A stretch of DNA of 64,000 nt from Toxonevra muliebris. Lineage: Eukaryota > Arthropoda > Insecta > Diptera > Pallopteridae. Position 1 is the stretch's first letter. Every line of letters begins with the position of its first letter. Under the pieces are notes generated by a model. It was given only the letters and a program-made list of their open reading frames with translations. It did no database searches and was not told the DNA's origin. A program made the position numbers and the translations under genes. The DNA is taken from NCBI GenBank assembly GCA_963691655.1, contig OY829326.1:69495235-69559234 (forward strand), read 5' to 3'. Shown here in pieces: positions 46,736 to 58,339 of the stretch.

Positions 46736-47339
46736 ATTTTATTTTCGTTGAATTTTGTTTCTTTTACTCTTGCAATGTTTCCAATCTAGTTGCTGTTTTT
46801 TAACTCTTTGATACACACGATTTTAAAGAAAATAAAAACACCAGTTGCACAGAAATTTTTTTGGTTTATATCATTACCAGCAGAATGAGAAAATGTAAAT
46901 AAAATATTAAACTGTGTGACTATAAGTATTTTCAACTTTTCGAGCTGGCTTAAAATATATCACACTATGCATAAAAAAATATGCAGGGCAGTTTTTACCC
47001 TACCTATCGTAAAGGGTTAACTGGGAAAGAGAGAATTTGAACTACTCAATTAGGCTGTCTTTGTTTATCATTATTTCTAAAAATAGACCATATAAAATTA
47101 TGAAATTGTTAGTGAAATTCAAAAATTTTGGTACTGTATTGGAGTTGCTATTTTATCCCTCCTTTTGGAGTAATGAAATCATTAATCGTTTGAGGAGTAC
47201 TCACTGTTTGTGCAACTGGGATGGTCACCCATTTTAATTACATAATAGGTGTTTGTATGGTTTGTGTCGAGGATAATTAATATGCCGCTAGATATTTGTC
47301 AGTAAGATCCAGTATGTCATAGGTTTAATTTCGTACTAG

Positions 47340-47712
47340 AAAAAAGTTTTGCAGAGAAATCTAATAACCTTCTTTCATTTGAAGAAAAGGGCTGCTGAAG
47401 GTTATCGATTGTTGGTGAACATGCTTTAAGCTAAGACACTGGTGAACGATGATTAAAAAGTGGTGATTTTGACGTCAGTAACAAAAACCTTGGAAGACCA
47501 TCGAAAAAATTCGAAGATGAGACTTGTCTACTATGAACTACTAAAACCTGGCAAAACGATTACTGCTGAAAGAAACCGACAACAACTGATCCGTTTGAAT
47601 TGAACCGAGAATTGAAGAAAAAACGACCAGAATCTGTCCAAAGACACGATAAAGTCATTTTTCAACATGACAATGCTCGGCCACATGTTGCACACTCTAT
47701 CAAAATATCTAA
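47340..47712 (+). pseudogene. mariner relic with internal deletion
   Basis: Plus-strand text translates to FFHLKKRAAEGYRLLV, then (other frame) SGDFDV and SKKFEDE, and directly afterwards LVYYELLKPGKTITAE and, shifted again, HDNARPHVAHSI. Against the mariner at 12869 about 350 bp between KFEDE and VVYYELLKP are missing, as is everything after HDNARPH. Stops and shifts are frequent, so it is older than the copy at 12.9 kb. Confidence 0.8.
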
Positions 47713-47967
47713 ATAATAAAAACACTGCATACTTTTAGGGTTATTTTTTAATAATAAAAATATATATTTATACAATCATTTAGGCAACGAAAACAAGGGC
47801 ATAATGAGACCTTTTAAATTCAATTTAAAAAATTTCATTGCTTTGTGAAAAATTACATTTCTTATAAACTGACTTAATGTGCATACATTGATTTTTACAT
47901 TGGTTAGAAATTCTATGAACAGCGATATATTCTAACAATGAATGCGTTCATCGCGAATATATCAATG

Positions 47968-48409
47968 GCTGTGTTTTATTCGCCAGTCATTTTAACATGT
48001 GACAATAAAACGACCAAGTTGTTAAGACTCTTCTTCGTTATAATGTTATTCACAATGAAACTACTCAACAGCTAGAGCTGAAACATTTTAATGGATCCCA
48101 GTCATTGCGGTCAATCGCGGGAACTGTTTTTACTTTTTACTTTTTATAAGAATATTTAACGATGATTTTAACTTATTTTCACCGCCAGACATTTCAAATA
48201 TTTTTCTTTTCTGTTTTTTGCCAAACTGTCATGCTTCTTGTTTCGCTATTAACAGTTCACAATAGAATTTGATGTAGTTAAACAACTTGTTAGGTATACA
48301 TAACAGCTATAATTGTACATGTTATCTCTGCCGCTTTGTTGTTGGTTTCCCATACAATTATCGCTGCTAGTTATACATAACTAGAAGCAAGTGGCGAATA
48401 AAACGCAGC
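47968..48409. mobile_element. Terminal-inverted-repeat element (442 bp)
   Basis: The left end GCTGTGTTTTATTCGCCA and the right end (inward GCTGCGTTTTATTCGCCA) match in 17 of 18. No coding frame. Target duplication not evident. Confidence 0.6.
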
Positions 48410-49539
48410 TAATGTACGTTTTTATTCTACGAATAATAATTTTCATATATATTGGGAGCTTTTTGGTTCAGTGTAGCTTTGCACTATTAATAAAGTGTTT
48501 CTGATATCTATATATTATCTATTTTAAAAATCCCAGTTAATCGCTTGTTATGCATTTTGCGCTTTTAAAAACCTGGAACACTATCTAGAAGCTCGTTTGT
48601 CAAGTTTTTTTACCTCCCTTCCCCTACTACTTAATTCAACTAAAAATATTTGAATTTCAATTATATGAAGTGCTTTTCCGGTTCAAGATAGAATATCTTG
48701 GTATTTATTATGTCTAGTGAAAACTACTTCAAATAAAAAAAAAAATTGTTGACATTTTCAAAGTAAAATATATTTAAAATAATTGGAAATGTTATCTTTA
48801 GGAACAATATTTAGTTGAATGTGGCACTACTTCGATTGAAGTAATCGACCAATGATAAATTAGAGATTTTTCATCTGATATTCTCTTTAAAATTAACTAT
48901 AAAGTGCTATCTTTTTTTTTCTGCTTTTTTTATGGAGAAACCCATAAAAAATTGAAATATGAATTCAATAATGATAATAAGAAATTTTAGTACTTGAAAT
49001 ATAGTACGTATCTTGAAATATATTAGTTTGTTTGTTCAAGAAGTATTTCCGTATCATGAAATATTTCCGTTATGCGATTACTTGAAAAATATTTTATAAA
49101 TTTTGTTATTTAATTTAAATTTGTTTCAATAGCTCAATACTTCAAAATTTAAAATGCAAAAAATTGTGGAAAAATACTAAATTTATTAAAATTAGAAACT
49201 CTAAATTTCGTTATATCAAATTTATTATTTCTTGTTCTGTGTCGTTTATGTTGTTACAATTGAATAAGTTCTTTGGAGACGTAAGAGATCGTATACTTTC
49301 TTTCGATCAATAATCTAACTAGGCTTAATTTGGTTTATTTAAAACACTTTGCGAGTATGTTTAAACTGAAAATAGTGCTAGAGGTGGCTCGAAGTTCTCA
49401 TGGACTGTAGAGAGTTTTTGTAACATTTTGAATTTCGCCTTTTTAAATTTTATCGAAAAATAAACCACATTACCGCGGCTCTACTTTAAAATTAATAACA
49501 AAATTCAAATCAAAGAAAGACGGATAACTATCTCTGCGT

Positions 49540-50129
49540 TGCCAGCTATCTCAGTGGAAAAGTGGGCGAAGGTTCGCGATAAAATCAAAAGAAAGGAAAA
49601 AAATATATATATTTTATGAAATACTCGATTTCTGTAGCTTAATACTGAGCTACCACACAATTTTGCTAGAAGTAAAATTTATTTTCCCCGCTCAACTTGC
49701 TGGGCTCACGAACACACAAAGGGACTTTCACAATTGTAGTAAAAATGAGAGAAAGAAAGTTAAGTTAGGATAAGCTTACTCCACAAACACAATAATCACT
49801 GTGGCACCAACTGCCCAAAAGTGACCAACAATAATAGTATAAAATAAAATTATTCTCCCTGGTATAATGGGTTTTATGAACCCTTCTGTATCCGCGACAC
49901 AATATTTCGCGACCCAAAAAATAAATTCCCGAAAGTTAAAAACAAAGTAACCCGGCTAAAATTACTTTACAAGTGTCGCCATAAATTAGCGACACACCAA
50001 AATAAAAAGCTATATTGGAACTAATTATAAAACAACCGATATACCACGACTCGGTGCTCCGCGCTCAAAATTAATAAATTTAAGACTTTGTTGGTTCACC
50101 ATGACTTGGTGGTACCACACACAAAATTA
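49540..50129. repeat. Repeat-rich tract with 'accacgacttggtg' motifs
   Basis: Motifs 'taccacgactcggtg' (50042), 'caccatgacttggtgg' (50098) and, past the inserted fold-back, 'taccacgacttggtgac' (50765), plus 'gcgacac' texts, recur near 60975-61160. Looks like one repeat family split by the element at 50130-50740. Confidence 0.4.
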
Positions 50130-50740
50130 CACAGGCCGACAAAATTTTTACCCATAAACCAGACTATACTTATCCAAAGGATTTTGACCCGCAAAACTCG
50201 AATCTGGTCTCAAAATTGCTCTATCACGTCAGGATTTCGAGATATCCTAACCTAGAAGTGCAAAAATACCGTTTTTGCTCATTTTTAAGGTTATGTAGCA
50301 CGAAGGATCCTATTTTCTTTGAAAAATTATTGATAGCATCTTAAAGTACTAGTCTTCTTCGTGGATTTTTCTACGTTTGAGAATTCAAACACATTATACA
50401 GTCTATTGATCTCGTTCTCAAACATAGAAAAATCCACGTACATGAAAATTTAAAAATGAGATATCTCAGCGAAAAAAAAGATATTTGAGCAAACTCAACG
50501 TTATTTTGAAGAGAAAGACTAGTACTTTAAGATTCTATCAATAGTTTTTGAAAGAAAATAGGATCGGCCGTGCTACATAACCTTAAAAATAGCAAAAACG
50601 GTATTTTTGCACTTTCAGGTTAGGATATCTCGAAATCCTGACGTGAAAGAGCAATATTCGAGTTCAGCACGTCACAATCCTATGGAAAAGTATAGTCTGG
50701 TTTCTGGGTAAGAGTGTTCGTCAAATTTTGTCGGCCTGTG
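50130..50740. mobile_element. Long fold-back MITE, PIF/Harbinger-like target site
   Basis: The whole 611 bp is an inverted repeat around a centre near 50420. It starts CACAGGCCGACAAAATTT and ends in the reverse complement. TTA stands directly on both sides (50127-50129 and 50741-50743), fitting the 3-bp TWA target of PIF/Harbinger elements. It interrupts a sequence that resumes on the other side. Confidence 0.8.
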
Positions 50741-50743
50741 TTA

Positions 50744-52558
50744 TTAATTTACAATACTATGGCTTACCACGACTTGGTGACACCAAAGTATACCAAAAAT
50801 TAGTGAACGCAAAAAAAAAAGAAACAAAATTTATATCGTCGCACTTAATATTCGCACTTAATCAAAATAATCGCACAAACAATTCGCTCAAGAAAATTCT
50901 GGTATTCGCTCAATAGCACAGAACTGTAACATTATGGACCTTGACTTATGTGAGGTATCTGCCACAATTTTAAACTTTTCGCTGAACTCCTACATAGCTA
51001 CACACTACTTATATGTAGTATTAGTTTTATCCACAAAGATTTTAAAAGAATTTTCATTGAGATAACAGCGGAATTAATTGAATTAGAGTATAATCCACTA
51101 GCAGGTTCCGGACAGTTCTAGGCTCAAACGATCAAATGATATAAAATGTTAATCAGGAAGAAGAAGAGGAGGGGGCTTACCCTAAAAAACTTCCTAGAAT
51201 CCACTAGTGCTGGAATCGAATTGTAAAATTTTTATTAAAATATTTTTCTCAGAATTTTAACAAATTCAAGACTCTGAAATATTGTATGCAGTGAATAGGA
51301 TGAGAAAGAAAATCTTCGCCAACTTTAACAAATATATTTTTTTTAAAGAAATAGAATATTGATATGTTTTATAAATATTCCTAAGCCTGAAGAATGTATT
51401 CAATTCTTCCATATATCTACCCAAAAGCTTTACCGCTTCTTAATGTAAAAGATTACAGCAAAAATTCAAAGAAAAAACATTAATTAAATATGTATATATT
51501 TTAAATGTTCATTAATCAGTATCTATAGATTGAACTTAATTTTACTATATCTACTCCTATACCTGTGCATATACTTGTTTGCCTATTTAAAATTCAAAAC
51601 TGTTTTTTTTTATATATATTTTACTTCACTTTATTTATATATGTATTTTTATTTTTTGGTTTCAGTTTTTTCCAACATCATTTTATTATTTTCACTATAC
51701 GTTGAAAACACCAATATATTCATTCCAGCAACCAATCTCCCTCAATGTGGTAATATATATGCTCTTAGCAACAGCAACAGTAAAAAAAAAAAAATTTTGT
51801 TAACAATAACAACAGCAGCAGCAACAACAGCAATCGCGTATGTATAGATGGATGAATAACAAAAAAGCTGATCAATTCGATAAAGCACATTTTATTTTAA
51901 TTTAAATGTCATAGTGTAGTACTTTGCATCATAAACACGAAATTTCTAAACGTGTTATTTAAATAGGCTAAAACATGTTTTCTTTACCCTATATTAGTAT
52001 ATCACTCCTCTGAAAGTCGAGTATTTTTATGTATATTTCAGTAAGTGTAAAACAAAAGACTTTTTGTGAATGCAAAGAGAGACATACATTTATTTAATCG
52101 AAAAAATTAAAAATAAAAAAAAAATTATACCAATAGTAGTACAGTAGGTACTACTTTTTGATATATTTTAGATCACAAATATTTGCTAACACATATTCTA
52201 TATAGAGTAATAAATACTTAATATTTGTAGTCGCACGTAAAGCAAGTAGAAAATATGCCAAATTTTGTATAAAATGTGCGTCAAAGTATTAATAAAATAA
52301 AGTAAAATATAAAAAACAAAAAAGAAAATACTTAATAATAGCATACAGTAGTAAAAAATGTCAAAGCCAACTTTATTATTTTTTATTATTATTATATATT
52401 TTTTTTTTTGTCTTTTGTTTTGCAGAATAATTAATATTAAAAACGTGGAAACAAATAGCAACAAGTATTTACTCGCACAACAAGTGTGATTCTGATCTGA
52501 ACGTTAACGACTTTGAAACACTGTACAGTTTTTTTTTTGTAAATAAATCTAAAGTTCT
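50744..52558. other. AT-rich stretch, no supported gene
   Basis: First 200 bp continue the interrupted repeat. The rest contains CAG/CAA-rich text at 51765-51835 and A/T runs. No domain-bearing frame. Confidence 0.4.
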
Positions 52559-52702
52559 AAGGTGGATTCAACGACCGAGTGCCGCACTCTCTTTTTGATT
52601 TTTTTTATATTTTCTTTTTTTCTTCGCTCTCATTTTAAGAGGCGAAAAACTTCATATAAAAAATATAAAAAGAGTGTGGCAGTCGGTCGGTGAATACGCC
52701 TT
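52559..52702. mobile_element. Small MITE-like palindrome (144 bp)
   Basis: The left end AAGGTGGATTCAACGACCGA and the right end (inward AAGGCGTATTCACCGACCGA) are inverted copies that extend to 'actctcttttt'/'aaaaagagtg'. T-rich middle. No coding capacity. Confidence 0.7.
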
Positions 52703-55690
52703 CAAAGCTTAAAATTTCAATGAAATTCTAAAGAAAATTAAATACTGGAGAAATTCTGGTAACCAGGCAACAGTGCGTAGAGCAATCAAAATCCACTCAC
52801 ACTTTTTTAAGTGCTTCATTATAAAAACTGGTGATCATCTTCTATGAAACAGTCAATCATATTATATATCCATTGAGGAATTCCGATTCCTAGTCGACGT
52901 TGATTGCCGGTACCTAGAACAAGCCGTTGCACAGTGATTTGATCCCATACAACGCCGGGACAAAATAAGAATGAGCGCTCTGATTTTGATGAAATTTTAT
53001 TTGGCATTAAATTTTGCATCGCTCATATCTGATGTCAGTTTTAATAAGCCTGTTTAGGTTTTGCCACAAAATAAGCCTAAATTTTAAATTTTAGTCATAT
53101 TTAGCAAACTATAATAGGAGAATGGGCAGTTTGATCTTCAAGAAATTTATTTTATTTAATGATGTTGATATTGGTATTTCAGAAACTTAAACAATTTGTA
53201 TTGGAATCCTTTAATGTTGGAATAAAAATGATATTAATGAATGCAACTGTTAAATTTTTACACTTTTAGTTATGATTGCATACTTTTAGGGTTAACAAAA
53301 AAATATTAATTCCAATTTTAGTTGAAAAAATCATATTCAGACCTATTTTTAAATTGAATTATTTCCCATAAGCGGAGGATGTTTTTATATTTTCCGAAAA
53401 AGAACGATGCCTCCTAAAATTTTGAAAAAAAAAAATCTAGGAACATATTTTCACATATTTTATAGATTTTTTCTACCAAAGTTCGTAAACTTTCAGTTTT
53501 CGTATTTTCAAGAATTCTTAACTTTTGAAACAATGCAGTAATTTCTAGCTTTTCAAATCTTGATTAAAAAATCATAATATATATAAATTTCCTAGATGAA
53601 TTGCAAGCACAAAATTAGAACTTTCGACAGAATATTATTGAAAACTTATTTTGCAGATGTATTTTACTCAATGAACTAAAAAACTAAAATCGAACGATCC
53701 AACATTTTTGTGGAAAATTTGTCGACTTTGAGTTGCTCTTGCACCCACACTAATTATTTTTCCGCCAAGATTTTTTGAGGTTTTCTTAATTAGAGTATTA
53801 TTTTTAAAATGACACCAAATTTATTTGGTTTTGACATTATGAGTTTTTTGAATTTTGTCTTTGGGAAGAATCACTGTGCGTTGGCGTCTGATTTTGGGTC
53901 TGATTTTTCATTGTGTCTGAACTTCTTTTTGGAAGTGTTATGTTCACTTTTTTAGAGACCGTGTGTAAATTTTGGAAGCACACGCTATGTTTAGTCTCTC
54001 ATTGTTATTTTAAACTCAATATGTTGAGTTGTTTTTTGTTTCGAAGTTTACCCTTGACCTTCCCGGGCATGGAGAGCTCTACCAGTAACTATGTTACCAC
54101 TGGTATTGCTCTGTAGATCATCAATTCTAGATCATCAATTCTACTGGACCTAGTATACCTGTAACCTTTATAGAAATTAGTCTCTTTTTACTTACACGAT
54201 TTATAGGTTGGTTAAGGAAGTAAGCCGCACTAATACCACACTTGAACTTTATATAATTTATCAGCTTCAATTCAAATATTCCTCCAAACCCCTGCCTCGT
54301 AAATTATGAACTCAAAAGCTTGATAAATTTAGCCTAAAAATTTATAAATATATATTTCTTTAACGAAAATGATTTATTTTAACCATTAGTGCATTTATTT
54401 TAAAACTTTATATTTAAACCTCTTTCATATTTATATAATAGCTTAAATATTTGATGCGTGTGTAGAGTACGCACACCAACAAATAAACCAAAATTAAAAT
54501 ATTTTTTCTTTTTAATAAGACAAATTAAGCAAGTGCTTAAGCTTAACGGAAATGCTGAGTTGGTTTAAAATTTTGGCAACGCTTTTTTATGGATGAATTT
54601 GTGGTTGAAACGTTTCTTTTTTTTTTGATAATTTTGCAAATATGCAAAAGTAAAAAGTTATACTTTAAATATACATATACATACATATATACATATAGTA
54701 TATATATATAGGTATATTTAGAAATTTTTATGAGCCATTGTCTCTTCTTAAAGTTAATTAATGCATTCTCATGCAAAGCAATTTAAAACTTACTTCAGTT
54801 TTTTCTTTTGGTTTTTTTTTAATTAAAATTTTGCTTTCAATTTATTTGTTACGAATATTCTCATTTTCATAATGAAATATTGAAAAATTTTGTTTTTTTG
54901 TCTTTGTTTTGTTTGTTATGCAAAATTTGAATTATCTATGTATGTGTTTGAGGTAAAGAAACTTGCTAGTTAATACTAAATACTGGATGGCGATCTAGTG
55001 TCTGCCAAGTTTGCATAAGAAATGCGACAAAAAGTGTTAAATATGTGAAAACTATGTATCTGTATAAGTGGAGATATCAGCATTTTTAATGCCGCTTAGT
55101 GCGTTGTTATGCAGAGGGTCATGGTCACGTCATGGACATGAGTTGTTGTTGTTTCAATATCAAATGAAAAATTTAAAGAGAGAGAGAGAGAGAGCGAGAG
55201 ATTAAAATTTGATCAGCATGGTCACCAAATGAATTGGTTTTCGATACCTAATCATGAGTGCCTTTCATGAGCAAAATAATACACTTTGCTAATGTTTGCG
55301 GTTTTGCTCAAACAGAAACAAATGAATGTGTTAAAGGGCGGAAATAACGATATAAATAAAATAGTATGAAAAAAGTACTAAAGATAAACAAAAAGTGTAC
55401 TAGAGACCGGTGATCAATGACGGTCTGCATAACATGCTTGGAACAACAAAAAGAGAATGTAAAAAGAGGCATGACTGTTGTTCGTTTGATCGTCTGCATA
55501 AAATCCTTTTTTTCTGCATTATTTGTGAACGATCCAATTCATGAACAGCAACATTTTTGGCTCGATATGATTTCAATTAAGGAAACTAAAATACTAACTA
55601 AATGTTCGCAATCCGCCTATTTCTTGGGGAAACCTAGTCTTAAGTCAATACAAATAATATTTTTATTAATTTCAACCTAGCATAAGATAG
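52703..55690. other. AT-rich stretch, no supported gene
   Basis: Holds a GA-rich microsatellite (55177-55201) and small frames without known domains. The minus-strand frame 52819-53019 (VVWDQITVQRLVLGTGNQRR) is unassigned. Confidence 0.4.
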
Positions 55691-55815
55691 CGTTAAAACA
55701 GCCGATCTTCACTGCACAATAGAGACCCTCGGTATACCACCAACACTCTTATCTAATTACGTTGCGCTGTCAAAATATAAAATGAGTTGTAAGAACCCTT
55801 TGCAACGGCAAAGTA

Positions 55816-56573
55816 TCATAGAGTCCCATTTGTGTATGGCTGAGCGTGCATGCTAGTTAAAATCTGGTCTAAGCTCGCCGGATCGGGATGGGTGGTGCTA
55901 GCCATTTAATTCACAAATGCCATGACGATAAAAATAATTCATGCACATTTCAAAAACAAACAAAAAAAATCTCGGACCGGACAAAAAAAAACCCTTTGGA
56001 AAATACCCAAAAAAAAAATGATTGACAGACGGACTAAAATCATAAACTTTATCAAATGCAAAAACAACGAAACTTGAGAAGCTATAAATTATACGCTTCT
56101 CTTCTCTCCCCTACCCAAACAATCGAGAGATACTGTATGCCATCTCCATGCCCAACCAAACTTGCATGGTCGGTAATAACTGTAAAAGCTTGTCCTTCAA
56201 CATAGGCTCGAAATTTCTTTATGCCCAATACAGCTGGCAAACATTCACGCTCTGTAGTAGAATAATTCTGTTGAGCCTTATTTAACTTTTGGGACATGTA
56301 TGCTTTCGGTATTTCTTCGTCATTTTCGTCAGCACTTACGCTATGTTGACTTGCATCACACTGCATAATAAATGGTTTCGAAAAATTTGGATTTGCAAGA
56401 AAAGGGGCAGAAGTTAGCTCTTCTTGAATGTATTCAAAAGCCTGTTGAGCTTCCTTGGACCATTCGAAAGTTTTTGATTTTTTTTAAAAGTTCGGTAAGA
56501 GGATGAGTGACGTCTGCAAAACTAAAGATGAATCTCCGATACCGCTCAGCCATACACAAATGGGACTCTATGA
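55816..56573. repeat. 31-bp perfect inverted repeat around gypsy debris
   Basis: Bases 55816-55846 (TCATAGAGTCCCATTTGTGT...) are the exact reverse complement of 56543-56573. The right copy lies at the 5' end of the gypsy pol fragment, so the left copy is an inverted duplicate of pol-adjacent sequence. Confidence 0.85.
56100..56560 (-). pseudogene. Ty3/gypsy pol fragment (end of RT and RNase H)
   Basis: On the minus strand the fragment starts near 56550 with RYRRFIFSFADVTHPLTELL, shifts frame near 56490, then gives FEWSKEAQQAFEYIQEELTS, APFLANPNFSKPFI, QCDAS, AYMSQKLNKAQQNYSTTERE and FTVITDHASL. This is the usual order at the RT/RNase H junction of gypsy-type LTR retrotransposons. A short deletion follows QCDAS (the GxGAVL stretch is missing) and the frame is lost after DHASL. 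No LTRs were found. It is a broken, inactive fragment. Confidence 0.85.
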
Positions 56574-56581
56574 CAAAAGTG

Positions 56582-56815
56582 ATGCGCTTAATGAGATTTT
56601 TTCAACATGTGACTCGAAAAAAATTTACGTGGAGATAGAGGAGTGTAAAAAATTCCGAAGACCGAATCAGTTTTTGGGGTATGTAAATGATATCGATATT
56701 ATCCATGAGATTAGCTTCGCAGTAAGAAAGTTTTTAGTGGTTTAGAAAAAATAGCAGGTACTCTGAGCCTTTCCATCAGGCCAGAAGATTTATTTTGGTA
56801 GGTATTTGGCTAAAA
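56582..56815 (+). pseudogene. Non-LTR reverse transcriptase fragment
   Basis: The plus strand reads RRPNQFLGYVNDIDIIHEIS then FAVRKFLVV and, past a stop, LEKIAGTLSLSI. This fits the catalytic part of a non-LTR RT (LLGYADDIDIIG...A...LE.A....GL.IN); the first Asp of the usual DD is Asn here. It abuts the gypsy fragment, opposite strand. Confidence 0.45.
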
Positions 56816-57104
56816 AAAGTATTTCTTTTAGTCTAGAGAAACACCACCACCTCCATAAATCTGTTATTCTGATAAGGAAAGGCTTCTTGATTTTTAATTC
56901 AGTTTGCGACATTGAAGAATAAGATTCATTGGTGAACTGTACAATTCAAAATCAATAATTTGCCCCTAGTTAATGGAGAAGAACTGTCTGTTTTTTTTTT
57001 GTTGGAACAGACAAAAGAAGTATTCAAGAATACATCACTCAGACAAGTTTTAAGTCCATTGTACTATATCCTGTGTTCCCTTTTGCTATTCTTTAAATCT
57101 ACCA

Positions 57105-57475
57105 GATTTATTAATAAATCTTAGTAGATCCTGCGGTGTTAGAGAGCTCATGTGTTCGTCTCCCAACACTCCAGTACACAAATATGCTTACTTTGATCTG
57201 GCAGAAAGCGGGGCAGACACTAAGAAAGTGATCCGCCGTCTCTTCACATTCTTCCTCCAAACCACAGGAAGCACAGAAGGCACTAGCTCCCAGGCCAATC
57301 ATATGCATATGTTTGGCCCAAGAGAAATGACCTGTATATAACCCCACCAGCTGCCTACAGCTCTTTCTGCTAAGTGATAACAGAAAGTCTATTAGACGCT
57401 TCGAGATAACGGATAACATGGTCTTTGTCTGTCTTACTAAGCAGTATAGCGTGGACTAGATCTTAGCGTCGAAAA
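57105..57475 (-). pseudogene. Jockey-type ORF2 C-terminal fragment
   Basis: The minus strand reads IDFLLSLSRKSCRQLVGLYT, GHFSWAKHMHMIGLGASAFC and ASCGLEEECEETADHFLSVC PAF (spaced here). The pattern of GH...H..IG...C..CG...ET..H.L..CP is the C-terminal cysteine/histidine motif found in Jockey-clade non-LTR elements. The frame is open for 102 codons, better kept than the copies at 7.6 and 41.3 kb. Sequence before (57420-57475) continues the homology. Confidence 0.7.
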
Positions 57476-57909
57476 ATTTGTTAAAAAAGAGTTTTTTTTG
57501 GCTTTAATTCGTTAATTTATTCAGAAAAATTGGATTTTGGACATTCAGAAAAATTTGGGTTAACCTTCGGTAGCTTCAAATATTTTTCTACGAGGAAAAT
57601 CTTTTTTTTTAAGATTATTTGTTGTTATTTAACGGTTATACCGTATTCAAAAAGTACGTATTTTTACCTTTTTTTTACATATTTCTTAAAAAATTTTAAC
57701 CTGGTTGATTTTTCTCCTTCGGGGTCACTTTTCAATGGCAAATATTTTTCTCCAAGAATATATTGATAAGCTTCGCAAACATTTATCCGGTATGGTTATT
57801 TGTATGGTAACAACCAAAGAAGGCATAAGGAGTGATGGTAGGGTATTGCTGCCTGGGTACATTTTTTAAAAATTTTTCATTATAAAATTAATTTTATTTT
57901 AGAAAAATA

Positions 57910-58075
57910 ATATATTTATATTGGTTTCTAATATACCAAAATATGGGATTTCGGGCCTCTATATTGTGAATCTCAGACGAGATAAACAAAATTTGAGTAT
58001 AAGATCAAAATAAGCGTCCGTATGCAGCGTCGTCATTTAAATTTTAATATTGCACTGTGCAGTTCTAATACCACT
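57910..58075 (+). repeat. Dispersed repeat, copy 2
   Basis: Diverged match of 34580-34770, same orientation. Continues perhaps to 58260 with 'aatccggatcgggatgtgg'. Confidence 0.5.
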
Positions 58076-58339
58076 AACTTGTGCTTGGCTAAAGTTACAG
58101 TTGTCTTGGGTTTGCTTCTCAGACTGGGAAGGTTTAATATGCATGCTTTTGTGCTGAATCCGGATCGGGATGTGGAAACACGTCAGGATTTGAAGAAATC
58201 TTAATTCAAAGTGCGAGAAAGACCGATTTTGGCCACTTTCTGCCAACTATAAAATCAAAAAAAATTTCGCTTTCGGTTCGTAATAGGTCAGTTTTTGATC
58301 TGATCCTTAAAACTATGAGAATTTTTTAATGTTCCTATT

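Noticed and set aside
48095..48115. First coding exon of CrebA (text reading DWDP on the minus strand)
   Set aside because: The surrounding codons do not match the N-terminus and no donor site fits.
55816..55846. First coding exon of CrebA (text reading KWDS on the minus strand)
   Set aside because: It is the 31-bp repeat of the gypsy region; neighbours do not fit.
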